Shown: positions 8,227 through 17,842, counted from the first letter of the stretch. The stretch is DNA of 64,000 bases from Sulfuricurvum sp. (GCF_028681615.1 NZ_JAQUHV010000002.1:186001-250000), one strand, 5' to 3'. Notes: generated by a model not told the origin, from the sequence alone. Made by a program: numbers and translations.

Positions 8227-8953
8227 GCCTTTTTTTGAAGTTTTTGACCCGTTTGTTGGCGTCATTATGCCGTTTCATTTCACGGATTGCGAGCGATTCA
8301 TCCAGACCGCTGAGCCGAGCGTATTCGCGTCCCATAATTTCGAGTTCCTCATTGCTTGCCCAGAGTTTGTTAAAATTTTCACACCCTTGAATCGGGGTGA
8401 TTTCTCGAAATTCCATCCGGTTGATATCGACGATACTGAACTGATATCCTGAATCGGTTCTTTTTATTAAAATATTGCCAGGTGAATAATCGAGATGCCA
8501 TACCCCTTTTTGGTGCAGCTCGTAGGTATAGGCGGCAAACGCGGTAAAAATCGCTTCCCGATCACTCAATGGCTCAAGTAACGGAGTACGAATGGTGAAA
8601 TCGTACTCAAAATATTCGCTGATAAAATAACTGTCCGCTAATAATCCTGATTCAAAAAACTCAATGAGGGCGATCGGCTGAGGGGTTGAAATATCGAGTT
8701 CTCGCAAACGCAGGGCGTTATGATATGATTTATAGGCTTTGCTGTGACGAAAATTGGAATAGACGATACGATTTATCACATGGGGGACTTTAAACGATTT
8801 TACGACGGTTTTAATCCCCTGAATATCAATGATTTTGAGTTCATTACGGGCTTTGTGGATCGAGTGATCGTCTTGGGCAAAAATGGTTCGGATCGCTTCA
8901 AACGAGGGTTTGAGGGATTCAAATGCCGGATTATATTCGTATCGGATATTCAT
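8186..8953 (-). CDS. LPS kinase (WaaP/KdkA/InaA-like)
   Basis: A 255-residue protein kinase-like fold of the lipopolysaccharide kinase group. The catalytic loop HLDYSPGNIL (153-162, Asp155 as base, Asn160 for metal) and the VDINRM segment (about 175-180, in place of DFG) are clear. Such enzymes phosphorylate Kdo or heptose of the inner core in the cytoplasm. A Lys/Arg-rich C-terminus (KRVKNFKKRLKKAMKG) may bind the membrane. It is a single minus-strand gene between two plus-strand glycosyltransferases, and its end overlaps the convergent GT9 gene. Confidence 0.8.
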   Translation of the reverse strand: MNIRYEYNPAFESLKPSFEAIRTIFAQDDHSIHKARNELKIIDIQGIKTVVKSFKVPHVINRIVYSNFRHSKAYKSYHNALRLRELDISTPQPIALIEFFESGLLADSYFISEYFEYDFTIRTPLLEPLSDREAIFTAFAAYTYELHQKGVWHLDYSPGNILIKRTDSGYQFSIVDINRMEFREITPIQGCENFNKLWASNEELEIMGREYARLSGLDESLAIREMKRHNDANKRVKNFKKRLKKAMKGDFSALS

Positions 8954-9031
8954 AGGAGTTAGAAAAGTCCTTAAGAGAGGGTGTGATATGATACTAAAAA
9001 CTCTGTTGGATGATACTGAAAGGCTGAAAGA

Positions 9032-9790
9032 ATGGGTGTTTCCGTCGTTATAATTGTAAAAAACGGAGCCGCAACACTCTCTTCGTGTTTGGAGAGTCTG
9101 AAAGCTTTTGATGATGTGGTCGTCTACAACAACGGATCGACGGACAACACAGCCGAAATCGCTTCAGCATATCCGAACGTTCGGCTCATAGAAGGGGAAT
9201 TTATCGGGTTCGGTCCGACGAAAAATGCAGCGGCGGAGTATGCCGTGCATGATTGGATACTCTCTCTCGATGCGGATGAGGTAATGGATGAAGCGATTGT
9301 CGCTGAGATTATGTCGCTGGCACTCGAATCCAAAACGGTTTATACCCTGTTGCGTAAAAACTTTTACAAAACGACGGAAATCCGCCATTGCTGGGGTGCG
9401 GATGAAATTGTCCGTATCTATCACCGCAAAACGACCCGATACAGCGATAAGCACGTGCATGAGCATATCCTAAGCGAGGGGTTGGGCCGTTCTACGCTTC
9501 ACAACAGTTTCAGCCATTATCCCTATCAGAGTATTTCGGAATTTGTGATCAAAGCCGATCGTTATTCCACTCTGTTTGCAACCGATAACGTCGGCAAAAA
9601 ATCTTCTTCTCCCACTAAAGCGTTTTTCAACGGGCTCTACTCGTTTTTTCGCACCTATATCCTCAAGCGGGGATTTTTGGACGGGTATGCGGGACTTATC
9701 ATCGCATTTTCCCATATGGCGACCAATTTTTACAAATATATCAAGCTTTATGAATTGAATCTCGAACAAAAGAGACAACGTGGCGAATAA
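9032..9790 (+). CDS. Glycosyltransferase family 2 (WaaE/KdtX-like)
   Basis: A 252-residue GT-A enzyme. VSVVIIVKNGAATLSSCLESL begins the nucleotide-binding fold, NNGSTDNTAEIA follows, and the DxD-type motif is LSLDADEVM. The length, the HCWGADEIVRIYHR segment and the C-terminal FYKYIKLYELNL amphipathic end match the WaaE/KdtX group, which adds a beta-linked glucose to inner-core heptose. The next gene starts inside its last codons (11-nt overlap), so it opens an operon of four (9032-12559). Confidence 0.8.
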   Translation: MGVSVVIIVKNGAATLSSCLESLKAFDDVVVYNNGSTDNTAEIASAYPNVRLIEGEFIGFGPTKNAAAEYAVHDWILSLDADEVMDEAIVAEIMSLALESKTVYTLLRKNFYKTTEIRHCWGADEIVRIYHRKTTRYSDKHVHEHILSEGLGRSTLHNSFSHYPYQSISEFVIKADRYSTLFATDNVGKKSSSPTKAFFNGLYSFFRTYILKRGFLDGYAGLIIAFSHMATNFYKYIKLYELNLEQKRQRGE

Positions 9791-10868
9791 GATTTGCGAA
9801 CTATGCCTCTCCCCCGATTTGGGAGGATTGGAACTGTATATGATGCGTTCTGCACGCTATCTTAGTGAACACGGCGAATGCATCAGCGTTATCAATGAAA
9901 ACGGGAAGCTCAAAGAGCAGTATGAAAAAAATGGACTCCCTTTTATCCCTCTGAAACGCCGCAATACACTCTTTTCGTGGTTCAGTGCCCGTACCCTTGC
10001 CAGAATAATTGATCAGGAAAAGATCGATGTCGTGCATCTGCACTGGACGAAAGATTTGCCGCTGGCTGTCATGGCAAAATTGATTTCCAAGCGCAAACCC
10101 CGTGTCGTACAGTCGCGCCATATGACGATGACCCGTTTCAAAGACGATTTCTATCACCGATTTCTCTATAAAAATCTGGACATGATGCTTCCCGTGACGC
10201 AGCAGGTTAAAACGCAAATCGAAAAATTCATCCCCGAAGAGATTCGTCCGAAAGTAGAAGTTCTCTACATCGGTGCCGAGCAACCGAAAATCATTTCCGA
10301 AGAAGAAAAACAAATCCGTCGCGAACGTTTGGGTCTGGGGAGATCGTTTACAGTTGGTATCGTAGGACGGATAGAGGTTCAAAAAGGGCAGCATCTGGTA
10401 CTCGAAGCGCTCATGAAACTCACTCAAAAAGGGATCGATGCCAAAGCGCTGATCGTCGGTCACGCAATGGATGAGGTGTATTTGCAGCGTTTGCAGGAAG
10501 AGTACAGGGATATAGCTGTATTTACCGGATTTACCAATGAAGCTCAGACAGTGATGCAGGTATGTGATACGGTTGTTTTGGCAACGGAAAAGGAGACGTT
10601 CGGACTGGTACTGATCGAAGCGATGATGTGCGGTGTCTGCGTCGTAGCCAGTGACAGCGGCGGGCCGCTGGAGATTATCGATGACGGGGTAAACGGGGTG
10701 TTATTTAAAACGTTTGACAGTGATGATTTGAGCGTTAAATTAGAGAGACTTGCGTATGATATCCATATGCGTATGGACTTTGCCAAAGCGGGACAACTCA
10801 AAGCGATGGAAATGTTCGAGAGTCAAAAACAGTTTAAACTGTTGCAACAAACTTTACTGAAAGCGTAA
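9780..10868 (+). CDS. Glycosyltransferase family 4
   Basis: A 362-residue GT-B enzyme starting at a GTG. The N-terminal half has the usual GGLELYMMRSARYL acceptor loop; GIVGRIEVQKGQHLVLEAL opens the donor domain; the retaining-enzyme E-x7-E motif is in ETFGLVLIEAMM near residue 272, followed by ASDSGGP. The donor and acceptor sugars cannot be told. It is in an operon with the WaaE-like, GT9 and acyltransferase genes, so LPS outer-core assembly at the cytoplasmic membrane face is likely. Confidence 0.85.
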   Translation: MANKICELCLSPDLGGLELYMMRSARYLSEHGECISVINENGKLKEQYEKNGLPFIPLKRRNTLFSWFSARTLARIIDQEKIDVVHLHWTKDLPLAVMAKLISKRKPRVVQSRHMTMTRFKDDFYHRFLYKNLDMMLPVTQQVKTQIEKFIPEEIRPKVEVLYIGAEQPKIISEEEKQIRRERLGLGRSFTVGIVGRIEVQKGQHLVLEALMKLTQKGIDAKALIVGHAMDEVYLQRLQEEYRDIAVFTGFTNEAQTVMQVCDTVVLATEKETFGLVLIEAMMCGVCVVASDSGGPLEIIDDGVNGVLFKTFDSDDLSVKLERLAYDIHMRMDFAKAGQLKAMEMFESQKQFKLLQQTLLKA

Positions 10869-10870
10869 CA

Positions 10871-11875
10871 ATGAAATTATGGTTTGAAAAAGGTGCGTGG
10901 GCATCTAAACAAGGAATAAAGAGTGCAGGGCGGATGTCCCCCGAATCAGTAAAATCGATAGTGGTTATCCGTCATGCCGCAATTGGGGATATGATGGTGT
11001 TACGGCCGTTTTTGATACAAACACGGTCATTTTTTCCGAATGCCACGATCACACTAAGTATTGTCAACACTTACAGTTATGGTGCTCCGGTCGATCTAGT
11101 AGATCGTATTCATGTTGTCGATAAAAAGATTGAGGGAAAAAAAACCTCTTTCTTCTCGCGTTTAAAACAAATACGAGAACTGGAAGAGCACGATATATTG
11201 TTTGATATGGCCGATACGGCCTCTTCGGCAATGGTTTCTTTTTTTGCGAAAGCGGTCTTGAAAATCGGGTTCCCTTACCGGCGGTTTAAAAATTTTCTTT
11301 TTTTCGATGTCAGTGTTCTTCGTTCCGATTTGGTCCCTGAAATGGAAATATTGCTTCATATGCTTCACATTCTTGGAGCGCCGAAGGAAGCAAAGATCGA
11401 CTATGGCTACAAAGTATCAGAGAAAAAAGAGTCTCGTATTATCTATTTCATGGGGGCATCGGTTCCCTCGAAACAGTGGCCCAAAGAGTCGTTCAGCGTA
11501 TTGATCCGTAAAATGGCGCAAGCCTATCCGGAACACGAGCATATTTTGCTCGAGGGGATTGGGGCAAACGAAAAAGTGGATGATACGGTATCGGTATTGG
11601 CGGATTTGCCCAATGTCTCCAAATTAAGTGCGCTGCCTCTGGAAGAGATGATCGCATATCTGGGCTCTTCGCAGACCGTTGTGTGTAACGATACGGGAAT
11701 CCGTAATATGGCTATTGCGGCTGAAACCGCGACGGTCGGTATCTTTTTTTCTACGGTTCCCTACCGCTATCTGCCGAATCCACAGATACATACGGCTGTT
11801 TTTAATTCGGACGGTTCGATTCCATCGGTCGATAATGTGTTTGAGGCACTTCAATCCGTAGTGAATCGATTATAA
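10871..11875 (+). CDS. Glycosyltransferase family 9 (heptosyltransferase-like)
   Basis: A 334-residue GT-B enzyme with about 28 extra residues before the core motif VVIRHAAIGDMMVLRPF. The donor-side segment is FMGASVPSKQWPKESFSVLI, and VCNDTGIRNMAIAAE is the conserved NDTGxxxxAxA element. It is the third family-9 enzyme here besides waaF, suggesting a core with several heptoses. The donor is inferred from family only. It lies 2 nt after the preceding glycosyltransferase stop. Confidence 0.82.
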   Translation: MKLWFEKGAWASKQGIKSAGRMSPESVKSIVVIRHAAIGDMMVLRPFLIQTRSFFPNATITLSIVNTYSYGAPVDLVDRIHVVDKKIEGKKTSFFSRLKQIRELEEHDILFDMADTASSAMVSFFAKAVLKIGFPYRRFKNFLFFDVSVLRSDLVPEMEILLHMLHILGAPKEAKIDYGYKVSEKKESRIIYFMGASVPSKQWPKESFSVLIRKMAQAYPEHEHILLEGIGANEKVDDTVSVLADLPNVSKLSALPLEEMIAYLGSSQTVVCNDTGIRNMAIAAETATVGIFFSTVPYRYLPNPQIHTAVFNSDGSIPSVDNVFEALQSVVNRL

Positions 11876-11887
11876 AGAGGAAAAACA

Positions 11888-12559
11888 ATGATATTGAAAA
11901 CGGGAAAAATCGTTAATCTCATCCGTTACGGAGCGGGGATACCCAAAAGTATCTATTTCAATTTTAGAGTTTTACCTTTTTTGCAGGCGATCCGTCTTCC
12001 GATTATTGTCTCCCGCAAAACAAAACTACAATCGCTGTCGGGCAAAGTGAAGATAAGTACTCCAAAAACAGGGATGATCCGGATCGGTTTCGGGAATATC
12101 GAAATGATCGATTATCGGTATCAGCGTACCGTCGTGTTTTTGGAAGGAACTCTCACGTTTAAAGGTAAATGCAAAATAGGGCTGGGTTCGAAATTAATCG
12201 TGACCGGTGAGTTGGAATTGGGAGAAAATTTTTTGATTTCGGGTGACGGCACGATTATCTGCAACAAAAAAATCACCATCGGCGACCACTCGCAAATGGC
12301 ATGGGAATCGATTATTATGGATACGGATCATCATCAGATTTACGATGAAAACAATCGCTGTATCAATGAAGATAAAGAAGTCTCAATCGGAAATAATGTA
12401 TGGATCGGTGCACGAAGCTTTATTCTGAAAGGAAGCTCGGTCAAGGATGGCTGCATTATCGGTGCCAATACTACCGTGACAAAGCCTTCTGATGCGCTTA
12501 ATGCTATTATAGCCGGTAATCCCGCTCGCGTGGTGAAGGAAAATATTACGTGGAAATAA
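11888..12559 (+). CDS. Hexapeptide-repeat acyltransferase
   Basis: A 223-residue left-handed beta-helix acyltransferase. Irregular hexads run from about residue 85 to 205 (ITIGDHSQMAWES, VSIGNNVWIGARSFILKG, CIIGANTTVTK) and the end GNPARVVKENI is typical of sugar O-acetyltransferases of the WcaF/LacA group. The likely reaction is acetyl transfer from acetyl-CoA to a sugar in the cytoplasm. AAGAGGAAA precedes the ATG 12 nt after the GT9 stop. It converges with the next minus-strand gene, leaving only 2 nt between stops and no visible terminator. Confidence 0.82.
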   Translation: MILKTGKIVNLIRYGAGIPKSIYFNFRVLPFLQAIRLPIIVSRKTKLQSLSGKVKISTPKTGMIRIGFGNIEMIDYRYQRTVVFLEGTLTFKGKCKIGLGSKLIVTGELELGENFLISGDGTIICNKKITIGDHSQMAWESIIMDTDHHQIYDENNRCINEDKEVSIGNNVWIGARSFILKGSSVKDGCIIGANTTVTKPSDALNAIIAGNPARVVKENITWK

Positions 12560-12561
12560 TG

Positions 12562-13638
12562 TTAATGAGCTTTTTTTAAATACATCCGCAAATTTTGATC
12601 TACTTGATCTAGATAGGCTTCCAGATTTTGTGGTGTTACATAGGTTCCGGAGTACTTTGCGATTGATGCTTTGCTGCCTATGACTTCCGATAGTATCGAA
12701 TCGCCTGTTTTGCAGGAAAAATGAAACTGGTCTTCATAAGCGTAGGGATCAGTATTGATGGCCGTGATTGCATTGTAATCCCAAACAGGCTGAACAGTAG
12801 TTACTATGTATTTTAGAAGTGCTTTTTGAAGAAAAAATTTATTTTGTTTCATCGTAATCTGTTTGATCCATAGCGGATTCATAAACAGGTACAGCCGAAT
12901 CCCTTTTTGGTCGCACAGTTTTTTGATTTCTTTCAATTGGTTTAGTCTTTCTTGCGAAAGTTTATCTTTTTGTATATGCCAAAAAGGAGGCTTTTCGATA
13001 ACGTTCTTGTACGTATAAGATTTTAATGTCGTTTGATTTTCCGCTGCCTTGAGGTATTCGATCCGTATGTTTTGTCCATGCGGTGTGTAGTATTCATTGA
13101 GCGACGGTATTGCTTTTATATTAACTTGAACGGTTTTAAGGGAATCTTTGAGCGTGTCGTAATTCAGATAGGACGACATCTGAGGTGTATTTTCCAAATG
13201 ATAATAGGCTAGCAGCGACGCAGGAAGAGTATCGTTCGATTGATAGGCATCTGCATAGGCAAACAGATCGATACCGATAATGAGTGTTTTGACTTTTCGA
13301 GTCTCGACAAGATATTTAATGTAGAGATAGTATTCGTCTTCCGATGCGCTACAAAATGCCATGTTTAGCGTTTCGTCTTTTGTAATAGAGGTAACAATAT
13401 CCGGATTCAGGCGCAACGCTCTGGAAGAGCCAAAAATAAAACTTTCGACATGGGGATATTTGGATAAAAGGGTAAACTTGTCCTGACGCTCGTTCTGGAC
13501 TCTTTTTTTTGCATTTATTTTTAGAGGAAAAGCATGGTTGTATCCGTAGGGGTCGATGACATAATTAAACGCGCCGATCGCGGCAAATAAAAAGAGGGTA
13601 ATGCCCACTAATCCATACGAAAAAAGACGATGTTTCAT
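12562..13638 (-). CDS. SGNH-like partner of MBOAT acyltransferase (AlgJ/DltD-like)
   Basis: A 358-residue protein with an N-terminal signal-anchor (about 7-27) and an exported domain. FIFGSSRALRLN at about 67-78 carries the block-I Ser, and DQFHFSCKTGD in the C-terminal part resembles the DxxH end motif, although spacing is unusual. It begins 9 nt after the MBOAT stop. In alginate, cellulose and D-alanine systems such partners finish acyl transfer outside the membrane; I infer O-acetylation of LPS or another glycan. Overall similarity to any named family is weak. Confidence 0.6.
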   Translation of the reverse strand: MKHRLFSYGLVGITLFLFAAIGAFNYVIDPYGYNHAFPLKINAKKRVQNERQDKFTLLSKYPHVESFIFGSSRALRLNPDIVTSITKDETLNMAFCSASEDEYYLYIKYLVETRKVKTLIIGIDLFAYADAYQSNDTLPASLLAYYHLENTPQMSSYLNYDTLKDSLKTVQVNIKAIPSLNEYYTPHGQNIRIEYLKAAENQTTLKSYTYKNVIEKPPFWHIQKDKLSQERLNQLKEIKKLCDQKGIRLYLFMNPLWIKQITMKQNKFFLQKALLKYIVTTVQPVWDYNAITAINTDPYAYEDQFHFSCKTGDSILSEVIGSKASIAKYSGTYVTPQNLEAYLDQVDQNLRMYLKKAH

Positions 13639-13647
13639 TCTGTGCCT

Positions 13648-15120
13648 TCAAAAATTGAAATATAAAAATTCACTGTTTTTAGATAAATGGAGGAGCGCAT
13701 CCAGCAGCACAATAACGATAGCCGCCAAATTGAATTTGGACGGGTAGAAACGTTGCGTAAGGCTATTGGAATTAGGGGTTGCGATAACAAGGATAAAAGC
13801 GGATACGATCCAAATCCACGTCGAAGCACTTCCCCCCAAGTGGATCATGAATTGTCCAAATTCGATACCGGCACTTTTCAAAACATTAAGATGTTTTTCT
13901 AATTTTTCAGAAACAATAATGTCGCCGAATATCATTCCATGGAGTACGTTAGCCGCTTGATCCCAATCTTTAGCTCTAAAAAATACCCACGTGATATTGA
14001 CAAAGTTGAAGGTGATGAACCAGCCGAAGAAACGGCTCACAGAGAGTCCTGTTTGCTGCCATGCACGATGGAGTACGATGGCACTGCCGTGCAATGCGCC
14101 CCAGGCGACGAACATCCAGCTCGCACCGTGCCAAAGCCCTCCGATCAAAAAGACGCTAAAGAGGTTGGCGTAGGTGCGGAGTTCGCCGCTGCGGTTTCCG
14201 CCGAGGGGGATATAGATGTAGTCGCGTAAAAAGCGCGAGAGGGTGATGTGCCAGCGTCTCCAAAAGTCTTGAATATTGAGCGCTTTGTAGGGGCTGTTAA
14301 AGTTAACGGGAAGACGGATATTAAAGAGTAACGCAACCCCCAGCGCCATATCCGTATACCCGCTGAAATCGAAATAAAGCTGAAACGTATACGAGAGACT
14401 TGTTGCCCATGCTTCGAGCAGGTTGAGTGCCGAAGTCGTATCGAATCCGGTATTGGCCCACACCGAAAACGTATCGGCGATGATGACCTTTTTAAAAAAT
14501 CCGATGGAGAAAAGAAAAAGTCCTGCGGAGATGTTCTTGTATTGGATGACTTTATTTTTGAGTCCGTCGAACTGCGGCATCATCTCTTTGTGATGGAGGA
14601 TCGGTCCGGCAAGCAGATGGGGGAAAAACGTGACGAAAAGGGTGTAGTTGAGATAATCCATCTCTTTGACTTCGCCACGGTAGGCATCGACGAGATAGGC
14701 AATCTGGGTAAACGTGAAAAAACTGATCCCCAGTGGCAGAATGATATGCATCAGTTCCCAATGCATCCCCAACACCATATTGGCATTCGTAATAAAAAAA
14801 TCCATGTATTTGAAATAACCGAGCAAAAAGAGATTTGAGAGAATGCCGAACGTCAAAAGCGTTTTGGGAGAGAACGCTTTTTTAGAGGGGCTTCGAAGAG
14901 ACTCCATCTTCGATATCGTCGATCCGACAGTAAAGTTTACGAGAATCGAACCCAAAATAAGGGGGAGATAAAGGATATTCCACCAAGAATAAAAAAACAA
15001 CGAAGCCAATACCATCCACCCTTTGGAGGCATAGGTAAGACGTTTTTTATTAAGCAAAAAATAGATAAACAAAGTAATTGGCAAAAAGAGAAAAATAAAC
15101 TCGTAACTGTTAAAAAGCAT
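13648..15120 (-). CDS. MBOAT-family O-acyltransferase (AlgI-like)
   Basis: A 490-residue polytopic membrane protein. It begins MLFNSYEFIFLFLP, the standard start of this family, and contains DFWRRWHITLSRFLRDYIYIPLGG and the active-site His in GGLWHGASWMF. It would move an acyl group, usually acetyl, from the cytoplasm across the membrane to an extracytoplasmic glycan. I used the ATG at 15120; a TTG nine bases earlier sits too close to GGAG to be favoured. It forms a pair with the SGNH-like gene 9 nt downstream and lies in the minus-strand block ending in waaL. Confidence 0.9.
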   Translation of the reverse strand: MLFNSYEFIFLFLPITLFIYFLLNKKRLTYASKGWMVLASLFFYSWWNILYLPLILGSILVNFTVGSTISKMESLRSPSKKAFSPKTLLTFGILSNLFLLGYFKYMDFFITNANMVLGMHWELMHIILPLGISFFTFTQIAYLVDAYRGEVKEMDYLNYTLFVTFFPHLLAGPILHHKEMMPQFDGLKNKVIQYKNISAGLFLFSIGFFKKVIIADTFSVWANTGFDTTSALNLLEAWATSLSYTFQLYFDFSGYTDMALGVALLFNIRLPVNFNSPYKALNIQDFWRRWHITLSRFLRDYIYIPLGGNRSGELRTYANLFSVFLIGGLWHGASWMFVAWGALHGSAIVLHRAWQQTGLSVSRFFGWFITFNFVNITWVFFRAKDWDQAANVLHGMIFGDIIVSEKLEKHLNVLKSAGIEFGQFMIHLGGSASTWIWIVSAFILVIATPNSNSLTQRFYPSKFNLAAIVIVLLDALLHLSKNSEFLYFNF

Positions 15121-15198
15121 AAAAAACAAACTCCATCTTAAAAAAAATCGGGAAAGAGTATTTTACTGACCGCATGATTAATTTGCCCCACAGTGCTT

Positions 15199-16515
15199 TT
15201 AGTGCGCGTTCGAAAATTTCTGATAGACGAATTGGCGCGCTTGCTGGCTGTAATCGGCTTTGTAGGAATATTTTTTGCTGTCATTGGCAGCTATGAGATT
15301 GATCAATCCAAAGTATAAAATGATGATAAAAAGATATTTTATCACGTGTTTTGAATCCTTGCTAATATAAGAGTCAATTAAAATGATAATCGGCAATAGA
15401 GAAACCCCAAAAGTGATAATGACATGCCAATAATTAAATACGATGGGTGATAGAGCGCCGCTGATTAGTATAGCGATAAAGGCTCCAAGCGCATACATCG
15501 ATAGCCATTGCTGTTGTGAATAATCCGAAACGGATCGTCTAAAAGCAATAGGTTTGATGGACTTCCAGCTGTAATAGTTGGCTTTCCATACGATCCATAA
15601 ACTTGCGATGCCGATGATCTCGATCATCCCTTTGTAGGTGTATTGCACTGTTTTTTGCATCATAGGATGGCTAGTAAGCCAATCAAAATTAGTGTACATG
15701 GACAGCGTATTGCTAAATAAGAATGAAGGATATCGGAACCAATAAATGATCCCTTTGAAAATAGGATAAACATGTACAAGTCCCCATCCGATATAGCGGG
15801 CATGGTCTTTATTCCCCGGATTTTGTCTTATTTCAGGGTGGGAGAGATACGCTTGGAAATAAGGAATTAATGAGAGAGCGGTAATGAAAAAGGCTGCTAT
15901 TACGGCAAACCAATTGATTTTAATGATTCCTCGTACGTAGAGATAGAGAGAAATCATTGCGAGGATGATCCAAGAGTAATGAAGCTGCATTGCCATCGCT
16001 ATCGAGAGAAGGTGTAGGATTGTATAGCCAAACGATTTGTCCTCTCGCATGTGGTATGCCGACCAAAAATGTAAGGCAGTGAAAAAGAAAAGATACGACG
16101 GGTTATAGATGACATTTTCAAATAAAAACCACGGATTGAGCCAATACAGGAATAAAAAAATAAGTTGAATCGTGAGGTTAAAAATTTGTTTAATGACAGC
16201 ATTGAAAAGTAAAAAAGATGCTAAGTGGAGTGCAATCAACAAGACCATAGGTGCCCATGGCGAATCCCAAAACATGAGCGGAATACCGACTACCAGCGCT
16301 GAGAGCAATCCGGGGACATTTCCTACCGCACTTGCGGCATTCCCATAAGATTGCCATACGCCTTTATATGCACCGAGATACCCTTTTTCCAGCATTTGAA
16401 ATTGATCGCCGGTAAGGATTTGATGATTTGCATAGAGGAAGGAAAAAAACAACCCTATCAGCAACCCGAAAGCAAAGAGAAACGTGAAATTTTTTTCGAG
16501 GAATTGAGGTTGCAA
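15199..16515 (-). CDS. Polytopic GT-C-like glycosyltransferase (GtrC-type candidate)
   Basis: A 438-residue protein with about ten or more hydrophobic segments, an early extracytoplasmic loop with acidic residues (ANHQILTGDQFQMLEKGY), and a WLNPWFLFENVIYNPSYLFF motif seen in GT-C type enzymes that use polyprenyl-phosphate sugars. It lies next to gtrA-like and gtrB-like genes on the same strand, so I infer the third, periplasmic transferase of a Gtr triad. The start is a TTG with AAAGGAAG just upstream. No specific family can be named with confidence. Confidence 0.6.
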   Translation of the reverse strand: MQPQFLEKNFTFLFAFGLLIGLFFSFLYANHQILTGDQFQMLEKGYLGAYKGVWQSYGNAASAVGNVPGLLSALVVGIPLMFWDSPWAPMVLLIALHLASFLLFNAVIKQIFNLTIQLIFLFLYWLNPWFLFENVIYNPSYLFFFTALHFWSAYHMREDKSFGYTILHLLSIAMAMQLHYSWIILAMISLYLYVRGIIKINWFAVIAAFFITALSLIPYFQAYLSHPEIRQNPGNKDHARYIGWGLVHVYPIFKGIIYWFRYPSFLFSNTLSMYTNFDWLTSHPMMQKTVQYTYKGMIEIIGIASLWIVWKANYYSWKSIKPIAFRRSVSDYSQQQWLSMYALGAFIAILISGALSPIVFNYWHVIITFGVSLLPIIILIDSYISKDSKHVIKYLFIIILYFGLINLIAANDSKKYSYKADYSQQARQFVYQKFSNAH

Positions 16516-16524
16516 TATCTTCCT

Positions 16525-16917
16525 TTAATGATGACGAAATGTCCAAACTTTATGAATAACGAATGTTATCAACGGTAATAGTATAACAACGATGAGTGTT
16601 TTTATATAACTATTGTACCCAACTAATATATTAGAAAAAAATAATGAAGCCAAAAGTGCTCCGAATTGAACAAGAAAATAGCGAAAGGCTTTGGGAAGGG
16701 AAAGGGAATGGAGAAAAACATATCGTGATTGAACCGTATAGGAAAACATAAATGCGACGGAAAATCCGGCCATATTGGCAAACAAGAGTGAAGCGTTGAC
16801 GAAATAAAGCCACAAAAATGCAATCCCCAGATGAATCAGGGTAGAGGAGCCTCCGATCAAAGCATAACGGATCAGTTTACTCTGATAGAGTTTAGAAATC
16901 ATCGTGTTAATATTCAT
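16525..16917 (-). CDS. GtrA-like polyprenyl-phosphate-sugar flippase
   Basis: A 130-residue protein with four membrane helices; RYALIGGSSTLIHLGIAFLW and the closing basic VIHKVWTFRHH are typical of GtrA. GtrA proteins are thought to move undecaprenyl-phosphate-linked sugar across the inner membrane. The gene overlaps the gtrB-like gene by 11 nt when started at the ATG 16917; the ATG at 16902 is also possible, and neither has a good ribosome binding site, which fits coupled translation. A much longer frame upstream is only the other reading frame of gtrB. Confidence 0.82.
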   Translation of the reverse strand: MNINTMISKLYQSKLIRYALIGGSSTLIHLGIAFLWLYFVNASLLFANMAGFSVAFMFSYTVQSRYVFLHSLSLPKAFRYFLVQFGALLASLFFSNILVGYNSYIKTLIVVILLPLITFVIHKVWTFRHH

Positions 16918-17842
16918 TTTCGATGATGTATGCCGGTCTTCGTTTGCTCTCCATATAAATACGCCCGATGTATTCTCCCAATATCCCGATCCCCATGAGT
17001 TGGATACCGCCGATAAATAAGATAATGGTAATAAGAGATGCATACCCCGGACTGTCGATACCGTAAATTAGGGTTTTTACGATGATAACACTACCGTATA
17101 TAAATGCCAAGAAGGCGATAATCACCCCCATATAAAGCCAAATTCTCAAAGGAACGGTGCTAAAACTGGTGATACCGTCCAGTGCAAAATTCCATAGCTT
17201 CCATCCGTTAAAACTGGTAGTACCGGCCTTACGCGGCGGACGTGTGTATTCGACAACCGCCGTTTTAAAGCCGACCCATGCGAATAGACCTTTCATGAAA
17301 CGCTGGTTTTCCGGGAGTTGCCGGAGCTCAGTGACGACTTTTCGACTCATCAGTCGGTAGTCTCCAACATTGTCTGGGATGCTAACGTGTGAGATCTTAT
17401 TGTGCAGTTTATAGAAATATGACGCACTCAGTTTTTTAGCCAAAGAATCGGATGTCCGGTCGACTCTTCTGGCGACCACGACATCGGACCCGTTTTCATA
17501 TTCTTGGATAAAATCTTTAATTAACTCAGGAGGGTCTTGAAGATCGACATCGATCGGGATAACGACTTCGCCTTGGCACACATCGAGTCCGGCGGTCATC
17601 GCCGCTTCTTTACCAAAATTTCGGGAAAGATTGATGATACGGATATGAGGATAGTTGGCTTTTGCGTCAAGCAAAACTTTGAATGTATTGTCACGACTGC
17701 CGTCATTGATAAAGATAATCTCATATGGTTTTTCGAACGACTCCAAAATAGGGGTAACGGAAGATAAAAAATAACCGATAACCTCTTGTTCATTATAGCA
17801 TGGGCAAATGAGGGACATAAAGGGAACGGTAGGTGTTTGCAT
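16907..17842 (-). CDS. GtrB-like polyprenyl-phosphate glycosyltransferase (GT2)
   Basis: A 311-residue GT-A enzyme of the DPM1/GtrB type. SLICPCYNEQEVIGYFL starts the catalytic domain, DVDLQDPPELI holds the metal-binding DxD region, and GDYRLMSRKVVTEL and RPPRKAGTTSFNGWKL are family motifs. Two membrane helices follow at about 230-290, with IGILGEYIGRIYMESKRRP at the end. It should make undecaprenyl-phosphate-glucose or a related sugar on the cytoplasmic face, feeding the GtrA-like flippase encoded next. Confidence 0.88.
   Translation of the reverse strand: MQTPTVPFMSLICPCYNEQEVIGYFLSSVTPILESFEKPYEIIFINDGSRDNTFKVLLDAKANYPHIRIINLSRNFGKEAAMTAGLDVCQGEVVIPIDVDLQDPPELIKDFIQEYENGSDVVVARRVDRTSDSLAKKLSASYFYKLHNKISHVSIPDNVGDYRLMSRKVVTELRQLPENQRFMKGLFAWVGFKTAVVEYTRPPRKAGTTSFNGWKLWNFALDGITSFSTVPLRIWLYMGVIIAFLAFIYGSVIIVKTLIYGIDSPGYASLITIILFIGGIQLMGIGILGEYIGRIYMESKRRPAYIIENEY

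Noticed and set aside
16918-17043. Longer GtrA-like frame running into the gtrB-like gene
   Set aside because: The extra 42 residues are an out-of-frame reading of conserved gtrB sequence.
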